A stretch of DNA of 64,000 nt from JAEMQF01 sp963775015 (GCA_963775015.1 CAVZHI010000015.1:558001-622000), one strand, 5' to 3'; counted from the first letter of the stretch, positions 47,005 through 57,564 are shown. Numbers and translations are program-made. The notes: generated by a model not told the origin, from the letters alone.

Positions 47005-47901
47005 ATGACCTCGCTGACCCTTTTCACTCCCGCTGGCGTGCTGCTCAATGCGAAGGGCGTGCGCCAGGCGGCGATCCGACTCGGCAGCCTGGGCTTCAGC
47101 GTGCGGATCGACGCGTCGGCGCTGCGCAAGCACCAGCGCTTCGGCGGCGACGATCAAACGCGCCTCGACGCGATTCACCGCGTCGCGCAGGAAGCGCCGG
47201 GGATTGCCTTGGCCACACGCGGCGGTTACGGGCTGACGCGGCTGCTCGACCGAATCGACTGGGCGCTTCTCGCGCGCAGCGTGAACCAGGGTACGCGCTG
47301 GGTCGGGCACAGCGATGTCACGACGCTGCACCTCGGCCTGCTCGCGAATGCCGGAATTCCCGGCCGGGTCGGCTGGGCCGGGCCGCTCGCGGTGGATGAC
47401 TTCGGGCGCGACACCGTGGACGACGTGACGCAAGCCTGTTTTGTCGAGGCGATGGGCGGCGAACTCGAGGCCGTGGGCTTTCGCACCGAGGCCGGGTTCG
47501 ACGGCCTCGGCGTTTCGGGGCGCCTGTGGGGCGGCAACCTGAGCATGGTGTGTTCGCTGCTCGGCACGCGCCACTGGCCGAACCTGAAGGGCGGCGTGCT
47601 GTTTCTCGAAGACGTGAACGAGCACCCGTATCGCGTTGAGCGCTGTCTGCTGCAATTGCATCAGGCTGGAGTGCTGGGCGCGCAGAAGGCGGTTCTGCTG
47701 GGCGCGTTCACGAATTTCAGCAAGTCGCCGCTGGACCGCGGCTTCAGGCTCGGGTCGGCGGTGCAGCACCTGCGTTCGGTCTGCAAGGTACCGGTTCTCA
47801 CCGGGCTGCCGTTCGGCCATGTGCCGACGAAGGTCAGCCTGCCGGTCGGCGCGCGCGTGAAGTTGCTCGTGCAGGGGCGCGACGCGTTGATCGGCTGGTA
47901 G
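47005..47901 (+). CDS. ldcA: Muramoyltetrapeptide LD-carboxypeptidase (peptidase S66)
   Basis: The protein is 298 residues from the ATG at 47005 (MTSLTLFTPAG); a TTG at 46972 would add 11 residues. S66 catalytic surroundings are present: Ser in RWVGHSDVTTLHLGL, Glu in GGVLFLEDVNEHPYRVE, His in LPFGHVPTKVSLPVG. It trims the terminal D-Ala from tetrapeptides in peptidoglycan recycling and acts in the cytosol. Confidence 0.9.
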   Translation: MTSLTLFTPAGVLLNAKGVRQAAIRLGSLGFSVRIDASALRKHQRFGGDDQTRLDAIHRVAQEAPGIALATRGGYGLTRLLDRIDWALLARSVNQGTRWVGHSDVTTLHLGLLANAGIPGRVGWAGPLAVDDFGRDTVDDVTQACFVEAMGGELEAVGFRTEAGFDGLGVSGRLWGGNLSMVCSLLGTRHWPNLKGGVLFLEDVNEHPYRVERCLLQLHQAGVLGAQKAVLLGAFTNFSKSPLDRGFRLGSAVQHLRSVCKVPVLTGLPFGHVPTKVSLPVGARVKLLVQGRDALIGW

Positions 47902-48062
47902 CTTCGGCGGCTCGTCGGGCGTGTCATTGGGCCGGTACTTGAGGCGGTGGCTCGGCCGTACGCCGGGCGCGCGCTGCGTCAGGCCCGCGGCGCGGACGCG
48001 CTCAATGCTTCTACACCATCGCGCGCAGCGAAGCATCGAGCGCCATCGTGGAGAATGATTCC

Positions 48063-50375
48063 ATGACCCGTGAACCCGATCTGTTCGATCCCCCGCCGCC
48101 GGGCGACGACGCCGTGGCGCTGGCGCAGTACGCCGAACGCGCCTACCTCGAATACGCGCTGAGCGTCGTCAAGGGCCGCGCCTTGCCCGACGTGTGCGAC
48201 GGGCAGAAGCCGGTGCAACGGCGCATCCTCTACGCCATGCAGCGCATGGGCTTGAGCTTCGGCGCGGCGGGCGGCGCGCGGCCGGTGAAGAGTGCGCGTG
48301 TCGTGGGCGACGTGCTCGGGCGCTTCCACCCGCACGGCGACCTCGCCGCGTACGAGGCGCTGGTGCGCATGGCGCAAGACTTTTCGCAGCGCTATCCGCT
48401 CATCGACGGGCACGGCAATTTCGGCTCGCGCGACGGCGACGGCGCCGCGGCGATGCGCTACACCGAAGCGCGCCTGGCGCCGATCACGCGCCTGCTGCTC
48501 GACGAAATCGACGAAGGCACGATCGACTTCGTCCCGAACTACGACGGCTCGACGCAGGAGCCGCGGCAACTTCCGGCGCGGCTGCCGTTTGTGCTGCTGA
48601 ACGGCGCGAGCGGTATCGCGGTGGGCCTGGCGACGGAAATCCCGTCGCACAACCTGCGCGAAGTCGCCGCCGCTGCGGTGGCACTGCTGCGCAATGAGAA
48701 ACTCGACGACGAAGAATTTGCCGCGCTGATCCCGGGGCCGGACTATCCGGGCGGCGGCCAGATCATCAGCAGCAGCGCCGACATTCGCGCCGCCTACGCG
48801 ACGGGACGTGGCAGCCTGAAAGTTCGCGCGTGCTGGAAGATCGAAGACCTGGCGCGCGGCCAGTGGCAGTTGATCGTGTCGCAGTTGCCGCCCGGAACGA
48901 GCGCGCAGAAAGTGCTCGAAGAAATCGAGGAGTTGACGAACCCGAAGGTCAAGCTCGGCAAGAAAGCGCTGTCGGTGGACCAGGTTCAGCTCAGGACGAC
49001 TGTGCTCGCGGTGTTGGACGCGGTGCGCGACGAGTCGAGCCGCGACGCGCCGGTGCGCCTCGTCTTCGAACCCAAGACGAGCCGCATCGACCAGCAGGAG
49101 TTGATCAACGTCCTGCTCACGCACACGAGCCTGGAAAGCTCGGCGCCGATCAACCTGACGATGATCGGTGCCGACGGCCGGCCGACGCAAAAGAGCCTGC
49201 GCCAGATCGTCGGCGAATGGCTCGCGTTTCGCGTCCAGACGGTGCAGCGCCGCTCGCAGTTCCGCCTCGACAAGGTCCTGGCGCGGATCCACGTGCTCGA
49301 GGGGCGCCAGCTCGTTTTGCTGCACATCGACGAAGTGGTGCGCATCATCCGCGCCGCCGACGATCCCAAACCCGCGCTCATGGAGCGCTTCAAGCTGAGC
49401 GATGTTCAGGCCGAACATATTCTGGAGATCCGGCTGCGCCAGCTGGCGAGGCTGGAAGCGATCAAGATCGAGCAAGAGCTGAAGGAGCTGCGAGGCGACC
49501 AGGAAAAACTCGAGGAGCTGCTGCGCAACCCGGGCTCGCTCAAGCGCAGCCTGATCCGCGAAATCGAAGCCGACGCGAAGCAGCATGGCGATGCGCGGCG
49601 CACGCTGATCCAGGAAGAAAAGCGCGCCAGCGCCGAAGTGAAAGTGATCGACGAGCCGGTGACGGTCGTCGTGAGCATGAAGGGCTGGGTGCGCGCGCTC
49701 AAGGGCCACGAGATCGAATCCGGCGCGCTGGGCTTCAAGGCGGGCGATGCGCTCTACGGCACGTTCGCTTGTCGCAGCGTCGACGCGTTGCTCGTGTTCG
49801 GCAGCAACGGTCGCGTCTATTCGGTGACCGTGGCCGCCTTGCCGGGCGGGCGTGGCGACGGTGTGGCGATCACGTCGCTCATCGACCTCGAGTCGGGAAC
49901 GACGCCGGCGCATTATTTCGCCGGTTCGGCACAGCTCACCTTGATGCTCGCCGGAACGGGTGGCTTTGGCTTGCTCGCGCGCGTGGGCGACCTGGTGTCG
50001 CGGCAGAAGGGCGGCAAGGCCTTTCTCAGCCTGGAGCCCGAAGAAAAACTCCTGCCGCCGAGTTTCATTGGCGGCGCGACACGGATCGCGTGTCTCTCGC
50101 TCGCAGGTCGCCTGCTGATTTTCAGCCTCGACGAAATCAAGCTCCAGCCCAATGGCGGGCGCGGCCTGACGCTGATCGACCTCGACGCGGGTGACGCGCT
50201 CGTCAGCGTCGCCGCGTTCACGCAGGCACTGCAAGTCCTCGGCACGGGTCGCGGCGGCAAGGCGAAGGACGAGACGCTGGGCGTGACTGCGCTCGCGCCC
50301 TATGTCGGCAAACGAGCGCGCAAGGGGCGCAACCAGGCGGTGCTGCAGAAGGCGTTGCGGGTCGTCGCCGTGTGA
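48063..50375 (+). CDS. parC: DNA topoisomerase IV subunit A
   Basis: The protein is 770 residues. The N-terminal breakage-reunion domain has YALSVVKGRALPDVCDGQKP, GRFHPHGDLAAYEALVRMAQ and the active-site Tyr in AAMRYTEARLAPITR. The C-terminal beta-pinwheel includes GWVRALKGHEIESGALGFK. The residue equivalent to E. coli ParC Ser80 in the quinolone region is Leu (HPHGDLAAYE). The start is the ATG at 48063, five codons after a possible GTG. It decatenates daughter chromosomes with ParE, which is not in the window. Confidence 0.95.
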   Translation: MTREPDLFDPPPPGDDAVALAQYAERAYLEYALSVVKGRALPDVCDGQKPVQRRILYAMQRMGLSFGAAGGARPVKSARVVGDVLGRFHPHGDLAAYEALVRMAQDFSQRYPLIDGHGNFGSRDGDGAAAMRYTEARLAPITRLLLDEIDEGTIDFVPNYDGSTQEPRQLPARLPFVLLNGASGIAVGLATEIPSHNLREVAAAAVALLRNEKLDDEEFAALIPGPDYPGGGQIISSSADIRAAYATGRGSLKVRACWKIEDLARGQWQLIVSQLPPGTSAQKVLEEIEELTNPKVKLGKKALSVDQVQLRTTVLAVLDAVRDESSRDAPVRLVFEPKTSRIDQQELINVLLTHTSLESSAPINLTMIGADGRPTQKSLRQIVGEWLAFRVQTVQRRSQFRLDKVLARIHVLEGRQLVLLHIDEVVRIIRAADDPKPALMERFKLSDVQAEHILEIRLRQLARLEAIKIEQELKELRGDQEKLEELLRNPGSLKRSLIREIEADAKQHGDARRTLIQEEKRASAEVKVIDEPVTVVVSMKGWVRALKGHEIESGALGFKAGDALYGTFACRSVDALLVFGSNGRVYSVTVAALPGGRGDGVAITSLIDLESGTTPAHYFAGSAQLTLMLAGTGGFGLLARVGDLVSRQKGGKAFLSLEPEEKLLPPSFIGGATRIACLSLAGRLLIFSLDEIKLQPNGGRGLTLIDLDAGDALVSVAAFTQALQVLGTGRGGKAKDETLGVTALAPYVGKRARKGRNQAVLQKALRVVAV

Positions 50376-50678
50376 GGCGTGGACGGGTGGGCTGGCACGG
50401 TGGATGGCGAAAGCTTTGCTTTAGTTCGCCAACGCGCCCCGCGTTTCACAAGCGACCAGCCGCTTTCCGCATTGCGGAAGAGCGAGCGCTTTCCGGGCCG
50501 TGAAATTTCTCATTGTGAACATTGACGTGCCGCATTATGAGAGTAAGTCGTTAACTTATTGATTTATCAGATGAAAAAATTTAGTCTTATATAAGACACA
50601 AGTCATCGCAGCGTTCGTTTCGCGGCTACGCTTGCCGAGGCGAAATTCAATCTCACACACAACCCCACGGAGCCTGCG
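50376..50678 (+). promoter_or_regulatory. aceA upstream region with GTCTTATATAAGAC palindrome
   Basis: This AT-richer 303-base spacer holds the perfect 14-base palindrome GTCTTATATAAGAC at 50584-50597, about 80 bases before the aceA start, plus AGTAAGTCGTTAACTTATTG just upstream. Such a palindrome close to the promoter of a glyoxylate-cycle gene is a likely operator. The regulator cannot be named from this window. Confidence 0.5.
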
Positions 50679-51977
50679 ATGACCAAGACGACCCGCGATC
50701 AACAAGTGGCCGCCCTCGAAAAGGACTGGGCCGCGAACCCGCGCTGGAAAGGCGTGAAGCGAACCTACAGCGCCGCCGACGTGGTGAAGCTTCGCGGCTC
50801 GCTGCCGATCGAACACACGCTCGCGCGGCGCGGCGCGGAAAAACTCTGGGCGCTCGTGAACACCGAACCGTTCGTCAACACGCTCGGCGCGTTGACCGGG
50901 AATCAGGCGCTGCAACAGGTGAAGGCCGGGTTGAAGGCGATTTACCTGTCGGGTTGGCAAGTCGCCGGAGACGCGAACTCGGCGGGCGAGATGTACCCGG
51001 ACCAATCGCTCTACCCGGTCAATTCCGTGCCGACGGTGGTCAAGCGAATCAACAACACGTTCCAGCGCGCGGACCAGATCCAGTGGTCAGAGGGCAAGGA
51101 CGAGATCGACTTCTTTGCGCCCATCGTCGCCGACGCGGAAGCCGGCTTCGGCGGCGTGCTGAACGCCTTCGAGCTGATGAAAGCGATGATCGAAGCCGGC
51201 GCCGCCGGGGTGCACTTCGAAGACCAGTTGGCGTCGGTGAAGAAGTGCGGCCACATGGGCGGCAAGGTGCTTGTTCCGACGCGCGAAGCGGTCGCCAAGC
51301 TCACTGCGGCGCGCCTCGCGGCGGACGTGATGGGAACGCCGACGCTCGTGATTGCGCGCACCGACGCCGAAGCCGCCGACCTGGTGACGAGCGACGTCGA
51401 CGACATCGACAAGCCCTTCCTCACCGGAGAACGCACGGTCGAGGGCTTCTACCGCTGCAAGCCGGGCCTGGCGCAGGCGGTTTCGCGCGGCCTGGCGTAC
51501 TCGGAAGTCGCCGACATGGTGTGGTGCGAAACCGGCAAGCCCGATCTCGCCTACGCGAAAGCGTTCGCCGACGCGATCCACAAGAAGTTCCCGGGCAAGC
51601 TGCTCGCCTACAACTGCAGCCCGAGCTTCAACTGGAAGAAGAACCTCGACGACGCGACGATTGCCAAGTTCCAGCGCGAACTCGGCGCGATGGGCTACAA
51701 ATTCCAGTTCATCACGCTCGCCGGCTTCCACAGCCTGAACTACAGCATGTTCAACCTCGCGCATGGCTACGCGCGCAACAACATGAGCGCGTTCGTCGAG
51801 CTGCAGGAAGCCGAGTTCGCCGCCGCTTCGAAAGGCTTCACCGCGGTGAAGCACCAGCGCGAAGTCGGTACGGGTTACTTCGACGCCGTGACGACGACGA
51901 TCGAGCGCGACGCGTCGACCGGCGCGCTGAAGGGTTCGACCGAGGACGAGCAGTTCTTCGACCAGAAGCACGGCTGA
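50679..51977 (+). CDS. aceA: Isocitrate lyase
   Basis: The protein is 432 residues. The catalytic signature KKCGHMGGK (in EDQLASVKKCGHMGGKVLVP) and conserved blocks SGWQVAGDANSAGEMYPDQS, AGAAGVHFEDQ, NCSPSFNWKKNL and QFITLAGFHSLNYSMFNLA identify it. It splits isocitrate to glyoxylate and succinate, enabling growth on acetate. That fits acetamide or acetonitrile use, where AmiE or nitrile hydratase products would yield acetate. Confidence 0.96.
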   Translation: MTKTTRDQQVAALEKDWAANPRWKGVKRTYSAADVVKLRGSLPIEHTLARRGAEKLWALVNTEPFVNTLGALTGNQALQQVKAGLKAIYLSGWQVAGDANSAGEMYPDQSLYPVNSVPTVVKRINNTFQRADQIQWSEGKDEIDFFAPIVADAEAGFGGVLNAFELMKAMIEAGAAGVHFEDQLASVKKCGHMGGKVLVPTREAVAKLTAARLAADVMGTPTLVIARTDAEAADLVTSDVDDIDKPFLTGERTVEGFYRCKPGLAQAVSRGLAYSEVADMVWCETGKPDLAYAKAFADAIHKKFPGKLLAYNCSPSFNWKKNLDDATIAKFQRELGAMGYKFQFITLAGFHSLNYSMFNLAHGYARNNMSAFVELQEAEFAAASKGFTAVKHQREVGTGYFDAVTTTIERDASTGALKGSTEDEQFFDQKHG

Positions 51978-51991
51978 TCCGCGATCGAACC

Positions 51992-52009
51992 GGGGCGCAA
52001 GCGCGCCCC
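51992..52009 (+). terminator. Putative aceA terminator
   Basis: GGGGCGC-AAGC-GCGCCCC is a perfect 7-base-pair hairpin 15 bases after the aceA stop, followed by ATCGTTTG. The downstream T-tract is weak, so termination may be partial. Confidence 0.5.
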
Positions 52010-52071
52010 ATCGTTTGAGCTCAGCCGCGTGCGGAGGCCGCAGGCCGTAGCACGTCGGCTTCAGCGAAGGG

Positions 52072-52395
52072 TTAGGTATCGCCCACTCGGGCCGCAGAAT
52101 TCACAAGCGTGGCCAATGCCGCATTGAGCTCCATTGCACCATGAAAGATGAGCTTTGGCTAACGTGGGCCCTGAAGACACCGACGTAAGCAAAGGCCGCA
52201 TCGCCAACGCACACTGTGGGGTAGCCGTCGTGCATGAGCTCCCGCACATTCTTGCCGCGCTGGCGCATGGAGGTAAGCCATGTTCGTGCGATCGTGCCCA
52301 GCTCACCCGACTGCGCGTCGAGCCACCGCTCAACAGACGGTGAGCGTTCAAGTGCTTCCGGAAGTCGAAAGATTTCACGCACGATGCGAAGGTCC
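52072..52395 (-). pseudogene. DUF1801-like protein remnant
   Basis: The minus strand encodes SPSVERWLDAQSGELGTIAR, then RQRGKNVRELMHDGYPTVCV and GDAAFAYVGVFRAHV, which resembles DUF1801/YdhG-type proteins. A frame change near 52150 leads to IFHGAMEL in another frame and an early stop at 52072; the usual GKFMRHVKL ending is missing. It lies between the aceA terminator and the end of the TRAP gene. Confidence 0.5.
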
Positions 52396-52471
52396 TCGAC
52401 GGCTATGGCAGTGCGGCCTAACGGGTTGATGGTGTCGCGCGGCGCGTCGCCGAGCGACACGCGCCGACACG

Positions 52472-55068
52472 TCAGGCCGCCATGCGAACGCGTGCCGGCG
52501 GCAGACGCCGCCCCTGCGACCACCACGCCAGCGCTGCAAGCAGCAGCGCGGGCAGGTAGAACCAGTGCGGGCTGGCGCGTTCGGTGGGCAGCTTGAGCGT
52601 GCGCACTTCTGAAGCCTTGCTGGAAGCCGCTCTTCTGCGCCGCGCGTGCCGAACTTGACCTGCGCGATCTGCATCTCGGCGGCGCCGCCAAGCGCGGGCA
52701 CGAGCGTCAGGCCGGCGTCGGCGAGGCGCTTGCGGCCGTCGGCGCCCTTGGGCCCGAGGCGCAGCGCGACGGTCTTGACGACGTCGTCGCCTTCGATCGT
52801 CGAGCCGGCAATCACCATCACCAGGCTCGCGTCGTCACCTGCGTCACGCGCCACGTCGAAGACGCGCGCGGCGGGCTCGTCGCGAAATTCGGGCGTGATC
52901 CGGTCCATGAAGTAGTCGGGCCGGAACAGCAGGATCACCGCCCCCGCGAGCAGCAGCGTTTCCCACCAGCGCGACTGGACGCGGAACCAGTTCATCGTGA
53001 CGGCAGCGAACAACAGGGTGGCGAGCGTGCACGCGACGACCACGCGGATGAGTTCGCCGCCAGAGTGAACGTCGATCAGCAGCAACTGCGGGTTGAAGAT
53101 CCAGATGAACGGCAGGATGACGGTGCGCAGCGCATAGATCGAGCCCTGGATGCCGGTTTGAATGGCGTCTTCGCCCGAGATTGCGGCGGCCGCGAACGTC
53201 GCCAGACCCACGGGCGGAGTGATGTCGCCCATGATGCCGTAGTAGAAGACGAACAGGTGCACGGCGATGAGCGGAATGATCAGGCCGCTCTGCGCGCCGA
53301 GCTCCACGACCACCGGTGCCATCAGCGTCGCGACGAGCACGTAGTTCGCCGTCGTCGGCACACCCAGGCCGAGCACCAGGCAGACGAAGGCGATGAAGAG
53401 CAGCATCACCATCACGTTGCCCTGGCTGACGAACTCGACGAAGTCGGTCATGCGCAGGCCCAGGCCCGTGAGCGTGATGCCGCCGACGATGATGCCCGCG
53501 GTGGCGGTGGCGACGCCGATGCCGATCATGTTGCGCGAGCCGTCGGTCAGGCCGCCGATCACTTCGCGCGCGCCTTGCGCCCACGCGCCCCCGGTCGGCC
53601 GAGCCGCGCAGCGCGAGGATCAGCGGGCGCTGCGTCAGCATCAGCACGATCAGCACGACGATGGCCCAGAACGCCGACAGCGCGGGCGAGAGCTCCTCGA
53701 CCATCAGGCACCAGATCAGCGTGCCGATCGGCATCAGGAAATGCAGCCCGGCGCGCACGGTGGGCCAGGTGTCGAGCGGCTTCGGGTTGTCGACGTCGAT
53801 GTCGGTTGGCAGGTCCGGGCTGCGCGCCGCCTGCGCGGATGCTCGCCGCGTAGAGCGCGAGCACGACCGCGCCGACCGCCCAAGGTGCGGCCGCACCGAG
53901 GCCGGCATTGATGGCGGCGAACAGGTAGTAGAGCGCGCACACGAGCAACACGCTGCCCGACAGGCCGAGGCCGAAGCGCAGCGCGGTCGTGCTCCAGGCG
54001 CGCGGCGGCCGGTCGATGATCGGGTTCATGCCGAGCTTAAGCGCTTCGAGGTGCACGATGTAGAGCAGGCCGATGTAGCTCAGCGTCGCCGGCAGGATGG
54101 CGTGGCGCACGATGTCGGAGTACGGGATGCCGACGTACTCGACCATCAGGAACGCTGCCGCGCCCATCACCGGCGGCATGATCTGGCCGTTCACCGAGCT
54201 CATGGTTTCGATCGCGCCGGCCTTCACGCCGCCGTAGCCGGCCTTCTTCATGAGCGGAATCGTGAAGATGCCGCCCGAGACGACGTTGCTGACGGACGAG
54301 CCCGAAATCATGCCGTTCAGCGCCGACGACACCACCGCCACCTTGGCCGGCCCGCCGCGCAGGTGGCCGAGCGCGGCGAAGCTCACCTGCATCATGTAGT
54401 TGCCGCCGCCGGCACGGTCGAGCAGCGTGCCGAACAACACGTAGACGAAGATCGCGCCGGTGGAGACGCCCAGCGCGATGCCGTACACGCCTTCGGTCGT
54501 GAGCCACAGGTGCGAGAGCAGCCGGTTCAGCGACGCGCCCTTGTGCGACAGCACGTCGGGCATGTAAGGCCCCAGCATCGCGTAGGCGATGAAGATGAGC
54601 GCCAGCAGCGACATCGGCCAGCCGACCGCGCGCCGCGTCGCTTCGAGCAGCAGCACCAGGCCGATGCTGGCGATCACGATGTCCATCTGCGTCGGCTGGC
54701 CGGGCCGCTGCGCGAGCTGGTTGTAGAACAGCAGCAGGTAGGCGCCGGCGAACGCGCCGGCGAGCGCCGATCACCCAGTCCTGCAGCGGCACGACGTCGC
54801 GGCGCGAACTGCGCAGCGCCGGCCAGGCGGCGAACGCGAGGAACAGCGCGAGGCCGAGGTGGAGCGCGCGCGCCTCGGTGTCGTTCAGGATGCCGATGCC
54901 GAACGTGAACGGCAGCGGCGACGCGTACCAGAGCTGGAACAGCGCCCACGCCAGCGACACGACGAAGATCACGCCCGCCGTGACGCCGGTGGCCTTGCGG
55001 CCGCCGGTGTCGGTGTCGGCGACGAGCTTCTGCAGTGCCTCGGGCGCCTTCTCGATGTCGGTGGCCAT
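52472..55068 (-). pseudogene. TRAP transporter 4TM/12TM fusion permease (DctQM, DUF3394), frameshifted
   Basis: One gene of about 860 codons is spread over several frames. The start is MATDIEKAPEALQKLVADTD (55068), followed by PLQDWVIGA. A second frame carries MDIVIASIGLVLLLEATRRA, NGMISGSSVSNVVSGGIFTI and NGQIMPPVMGAAAFLMVEYV. A third has PLDTWPTVRAGLHFLMPIGT. A fourth has GIGVATATAGIIVGGITLTG and VFYYGIMGDITPPVGLATFA with the DUF3394 tail. The last has ASPHWFYLPALLLAALAWWS, ending at 52472. Frame changes lie near 54767, 53838, 53590 and 52630. It would import an organic acid with the adjacent TAXI binding protein. The conserved protein sequence between breaks suggests recent damage or sequence errors. 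Confidence 0.8.
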
Positions 55069-55086
55069 GGCGCGTGCCCTGTCGGA

Positions 55087-56082
55087 TTACTTGATCCAGC
55101 CCTTTTCTTTGTAGAACTTCGCCGCACCTTCGTGCAGTGGCGCGGACAGGCCGTCCTTCACCATGTTCTCGGGCTTCAGGTTGGCGAGCGCGGGGTGCAG
55201 TTTCTTGAACTCGTCGAAGTTGTCGAACACCGCCTTCACCACCTGGTACACCGAGTCGGTCGGCGTCTTGCTCGACGCGACGACCGTGGCGAGCACGCCA
55301 TAGGTGGTGGTGGCGTCGGCGTTGTTCGGATACAGCCCGCCGGGGATCGTGGCCTTGGCGTAGTACGGCTTGTCGGCCACCAGTTTGTCGACCGCGGGGC
55401 CGGTGAGCGACACCAGCCTCGCGCCGCACGACGTGGTGGGGTCCTGGATGTTCGCGCTCGGGTGGCCCACGCCGTAGAAGAAGCCGTCGATCTTGCCGTC
55501 GCACAGCGCGGGGCCGTGTTCGTCGGCCTTCAGCTCGGAGGCGAGCGCGAAGTCGCCGAGCTTCCAGCCCATCGCGCCGAGCAGTTCTTCCATCGACGCG
55601 CGCGTTCCCGAACCCGGGTTGCCGACGTTGAAGCGTTTGCCTTTGAAGTCGGCAAACGACTTGACATTCGCTTCCTTGCGCGCCAGCACGGTGAAGGGCT
55701 CGGGGTGGACCGAGAACACGGCGCGCAGGTCAGCGTGCGCGCCGCCGTCCTTGAACTGGTTCAGGCCTTTGGCGGCGTTGAACTGAACGTCGCTCTGCGC
55801 GAAGCCCAGGTCGAGCTCGCCGGCCTTGATGGTGTTGATGTTGAACACCGAACCGCCGGTCGATTCCACCGAGCAGCGGATGCCGTGTTTGGCGCGGTCC
55901 TTGTTGACGAGGCGGCAGATCGCGCCGCCGGCGGCGTAGTACACGCCGGTCACGCCGCCGGTGCCGACGGTCATGAATTTCTGCTGCGCGGCAGCGGGGG
56001 GCGCACACAGCGCGAGGCTGGCGGTGCAGGCAGCAAGGGCAAGGGCGAGGCGGCTGAGGGGCAGGGTGCGAGTCATGGGCAT
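55087..56082 (-). CDS. TAXI-family TRAP transporter solute-binding protein
   Basis: The protein is 331 residues with a signal peptide (RLALALAACTASLALCAPPA). TAXI landmarks: FMTVGTGGVTGVYYAAGGAI, CSVESTGGSVFNINTIKAGE, DLGFAQSDVQFNA and FNVGNPGSGTRASMEEL. It pairs with the TRAP permease immediately downstream (18 bases). The ligand is unknown; TAXI systems often carry dicarboxylates or amino acids. Confidence 0.93.
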   Translation of the reverse strand: MPMTRTLPLSRLALALAACTASLALCAPPAAAQQKFMTVGTGGVTGVYYAAGGAICRLVNKDRAKHGIRCSVESTGGSVFNINTIKAGELDLGFAQSDVQFNAAKGLNQFKDGGAHADLRAVFSVHPEPFTVLARKEANVKSFADFKGKRFNVGNPGSGTRASMEELLGAMGWKLGDFALASELKADEHGPALCDGKIDGFFYGVGHPSANIQDPTTSCGARLVSLTGPAVDKLVADKPYYAKATIPGGLYPNNADATTTYGVLATVVASSKTPTDSVYQVVKAVFDNFDEFKKLHPALANLKPENMVKDGLSAPLHEGAAKFYKEKGWIK

Positions 56083-56122
56083 CGATCTCCAGGTTGGTCA
56101 GGAAACGCCTGCAATGGTGGCG

Positions 56123-57439
56123 TCAATGGCTCAGGGCGCCGAGGCGAAGCACGATCTCGTCGATCTCGTCTTCGCCGCTGATGAACGGGGGCGCCAGGAG
56201 CACATGATCGCCGACAAGTCCGTCCACCGTGCCGCCCATCGGGTAAACCATCAGGCCGAGTTGCATCGCCTGCTTCTTCACGGCCGCATGCAGCTTCGCC
56301 GCCGCGGGGAAGGGCGCCTTGGTCGGGCGATCGCGAACCAGTTCGATCCCGACGAACAGGCCGCGGCCGCGAATATCTCCCACGTGGCGATGGTCGGCGA
56401 AGCGCGATCGCAAGGCGCGCATCAGGTGCTCGCCCAGGTGGCGCACGCGTTCCAGCAAGTGGTCGCGCGCGATCACGTTCTGCACCGCCAGCGCGGCGGC
56501 GCACGCGACCGGGTGGCCGAGGTAGGTGTGGCCGTGCTGGAAGAAGCCGCTGCCGCGCGACATCGCCATCACGACGCGTGCATGGGCGAGCAGCGCGCCG
56601 ATCGGCTGGTAGCCGCCGCCCAGACCCTTCGCGATGGCGAGCAGATCGGGAACCACGCCGTCGTGTTCGCACGCGTGCAGCGTGCCGGTGCGACCCATGC
56701 CGCACATCACTTCGTCCAGGATGAGCAACACGCCGTGCCGGTCGCACACTTCGCGCACCGCGCGCAGGTAGCCGGGCACGGGCGTGAGCACGCCGGCGGT
56801 CGCGCCGCCCACCGTCTCGGCGACGAAGGCGATCACGCGGTCGCCGCCGAGGCGCTGGATCGTGTCGTCGAGTTCGCGCGCGAGGCGCTGGCCGTACGCC
56901 TGCGCGGACTCGTCCGCACGCTGCTCGCGGTACGGATTACACGGCGAGACGTGCGTGGCCGGAATCAGGATCGGCGCAAACGGCGCGCGCCGCCATTCGT
57001 TGCCACCCACCGAGAGCGCGCCCAGCGTATTGCCGTGATAACTCTGACGCCGGGCGATGAAGTGCACGCGTTGCGGCTCGCCGATCTCGACGAAATACTG
57101 GCGCGCCATCTTGAGCGCGGCTTCCATCGCCTCGGAGCCGCCGCTCACGAAGTAGGCGTGGCTGATGCCCGCGGGGGCGCCCGCGATGAGCTTGTGCGCC
57201 AGCGTCTCCGCCACTTCGGTGGTGAAAAAACTGGTGTGGGCGTAGGCCAAGCGGTCGATCTGCGCGTGCATCGCCGCCAACACCTCGGGGTGGCCATGCC
57301 CGAGGCACGACACCGCGGCGCCGCCGGAAGCATCGAGATAGACCTTGCCGTTCGAGTCGGTGAGCGTGATGCCGGTGCCCGCGACGGCAACCGGCGGCGT
57401 GGTGGCGAGATGGCGGTGCAGGACGTGGGTCGTTGTCAT
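56123..57439 (-). CDS. Class III PLP-dependent aminotransferase
   Basis: The protein is 438 residues from the ATG at 57439 (MTTTHVLHRHLATTPPVAV). The PLP site is clear: LLILDEVMCGMGRTG supplies the ring-binding Asp, and AIAKGLGGGYQPIGALLA carries the Schiff-base Lys. SGGSEAMEAALKMARQYF binds phosphate. It is probably an omega-amino acid or beta-alanine-type transaminase; the exact substrate is unknown. It lies 40 bases upstream of the TAXI gene, so it may be cotranscribed with the transporter. Confidence 0.9.
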   Translation of the reverse strand: MTTTHVLHRHLATTPPVAVAGTGITLTDSNGKVYLDASGGAAVSCLGHGHPEVLAAMHAQIDRLAYAHTSFFTTEVAETLAHKLIAGAPAGISHAYFVSGGSEAMEAALKMARQYFVEIGEPQRVHFIARRQSYHGNTLGALSVGGNEWRRAPFAPILIPATHVSPCNPYREQRADESAQAYGQRLARELDDTIQRLGGDRVIAFVAETVGGATAGVLTPVPGYLRAVREVCDRHGVLLILDEVMCGMGRTGTLHACEHDGVVPDLLAIAKGLGGGYQPIGALLAHARVVMAMSRGSGFFQHGHTYLGHPVACAAALAVQNVIARDHLLERVRHLGEHLMRALRSRFADHRHVGDIRGRGLFVGIELVRDRPTKAPFPAAAKLHAAVKKQAMQLGLMVYPMGGTVDGLVGDHVLLAPPFISGEDEIDEIVLRLGALSH

Positions 57440-57564
57440 GGCTGACCTCGGTGCGTTGCGTCGATCTGGGGGCACGCGGCGATTGGAGCAGAAGCCGATG
57501 CGTCGACCCGTCGGTGGCGCGGCGGGCGCGCTTGAGTACAGTAGCGGACCGCAATGGCCCCACC

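Noticed and set aside
47979..50234. 751-codon minus-strand open frame
   Set aside because: It is antisense to parC, which is unambiguous on the plus strand.
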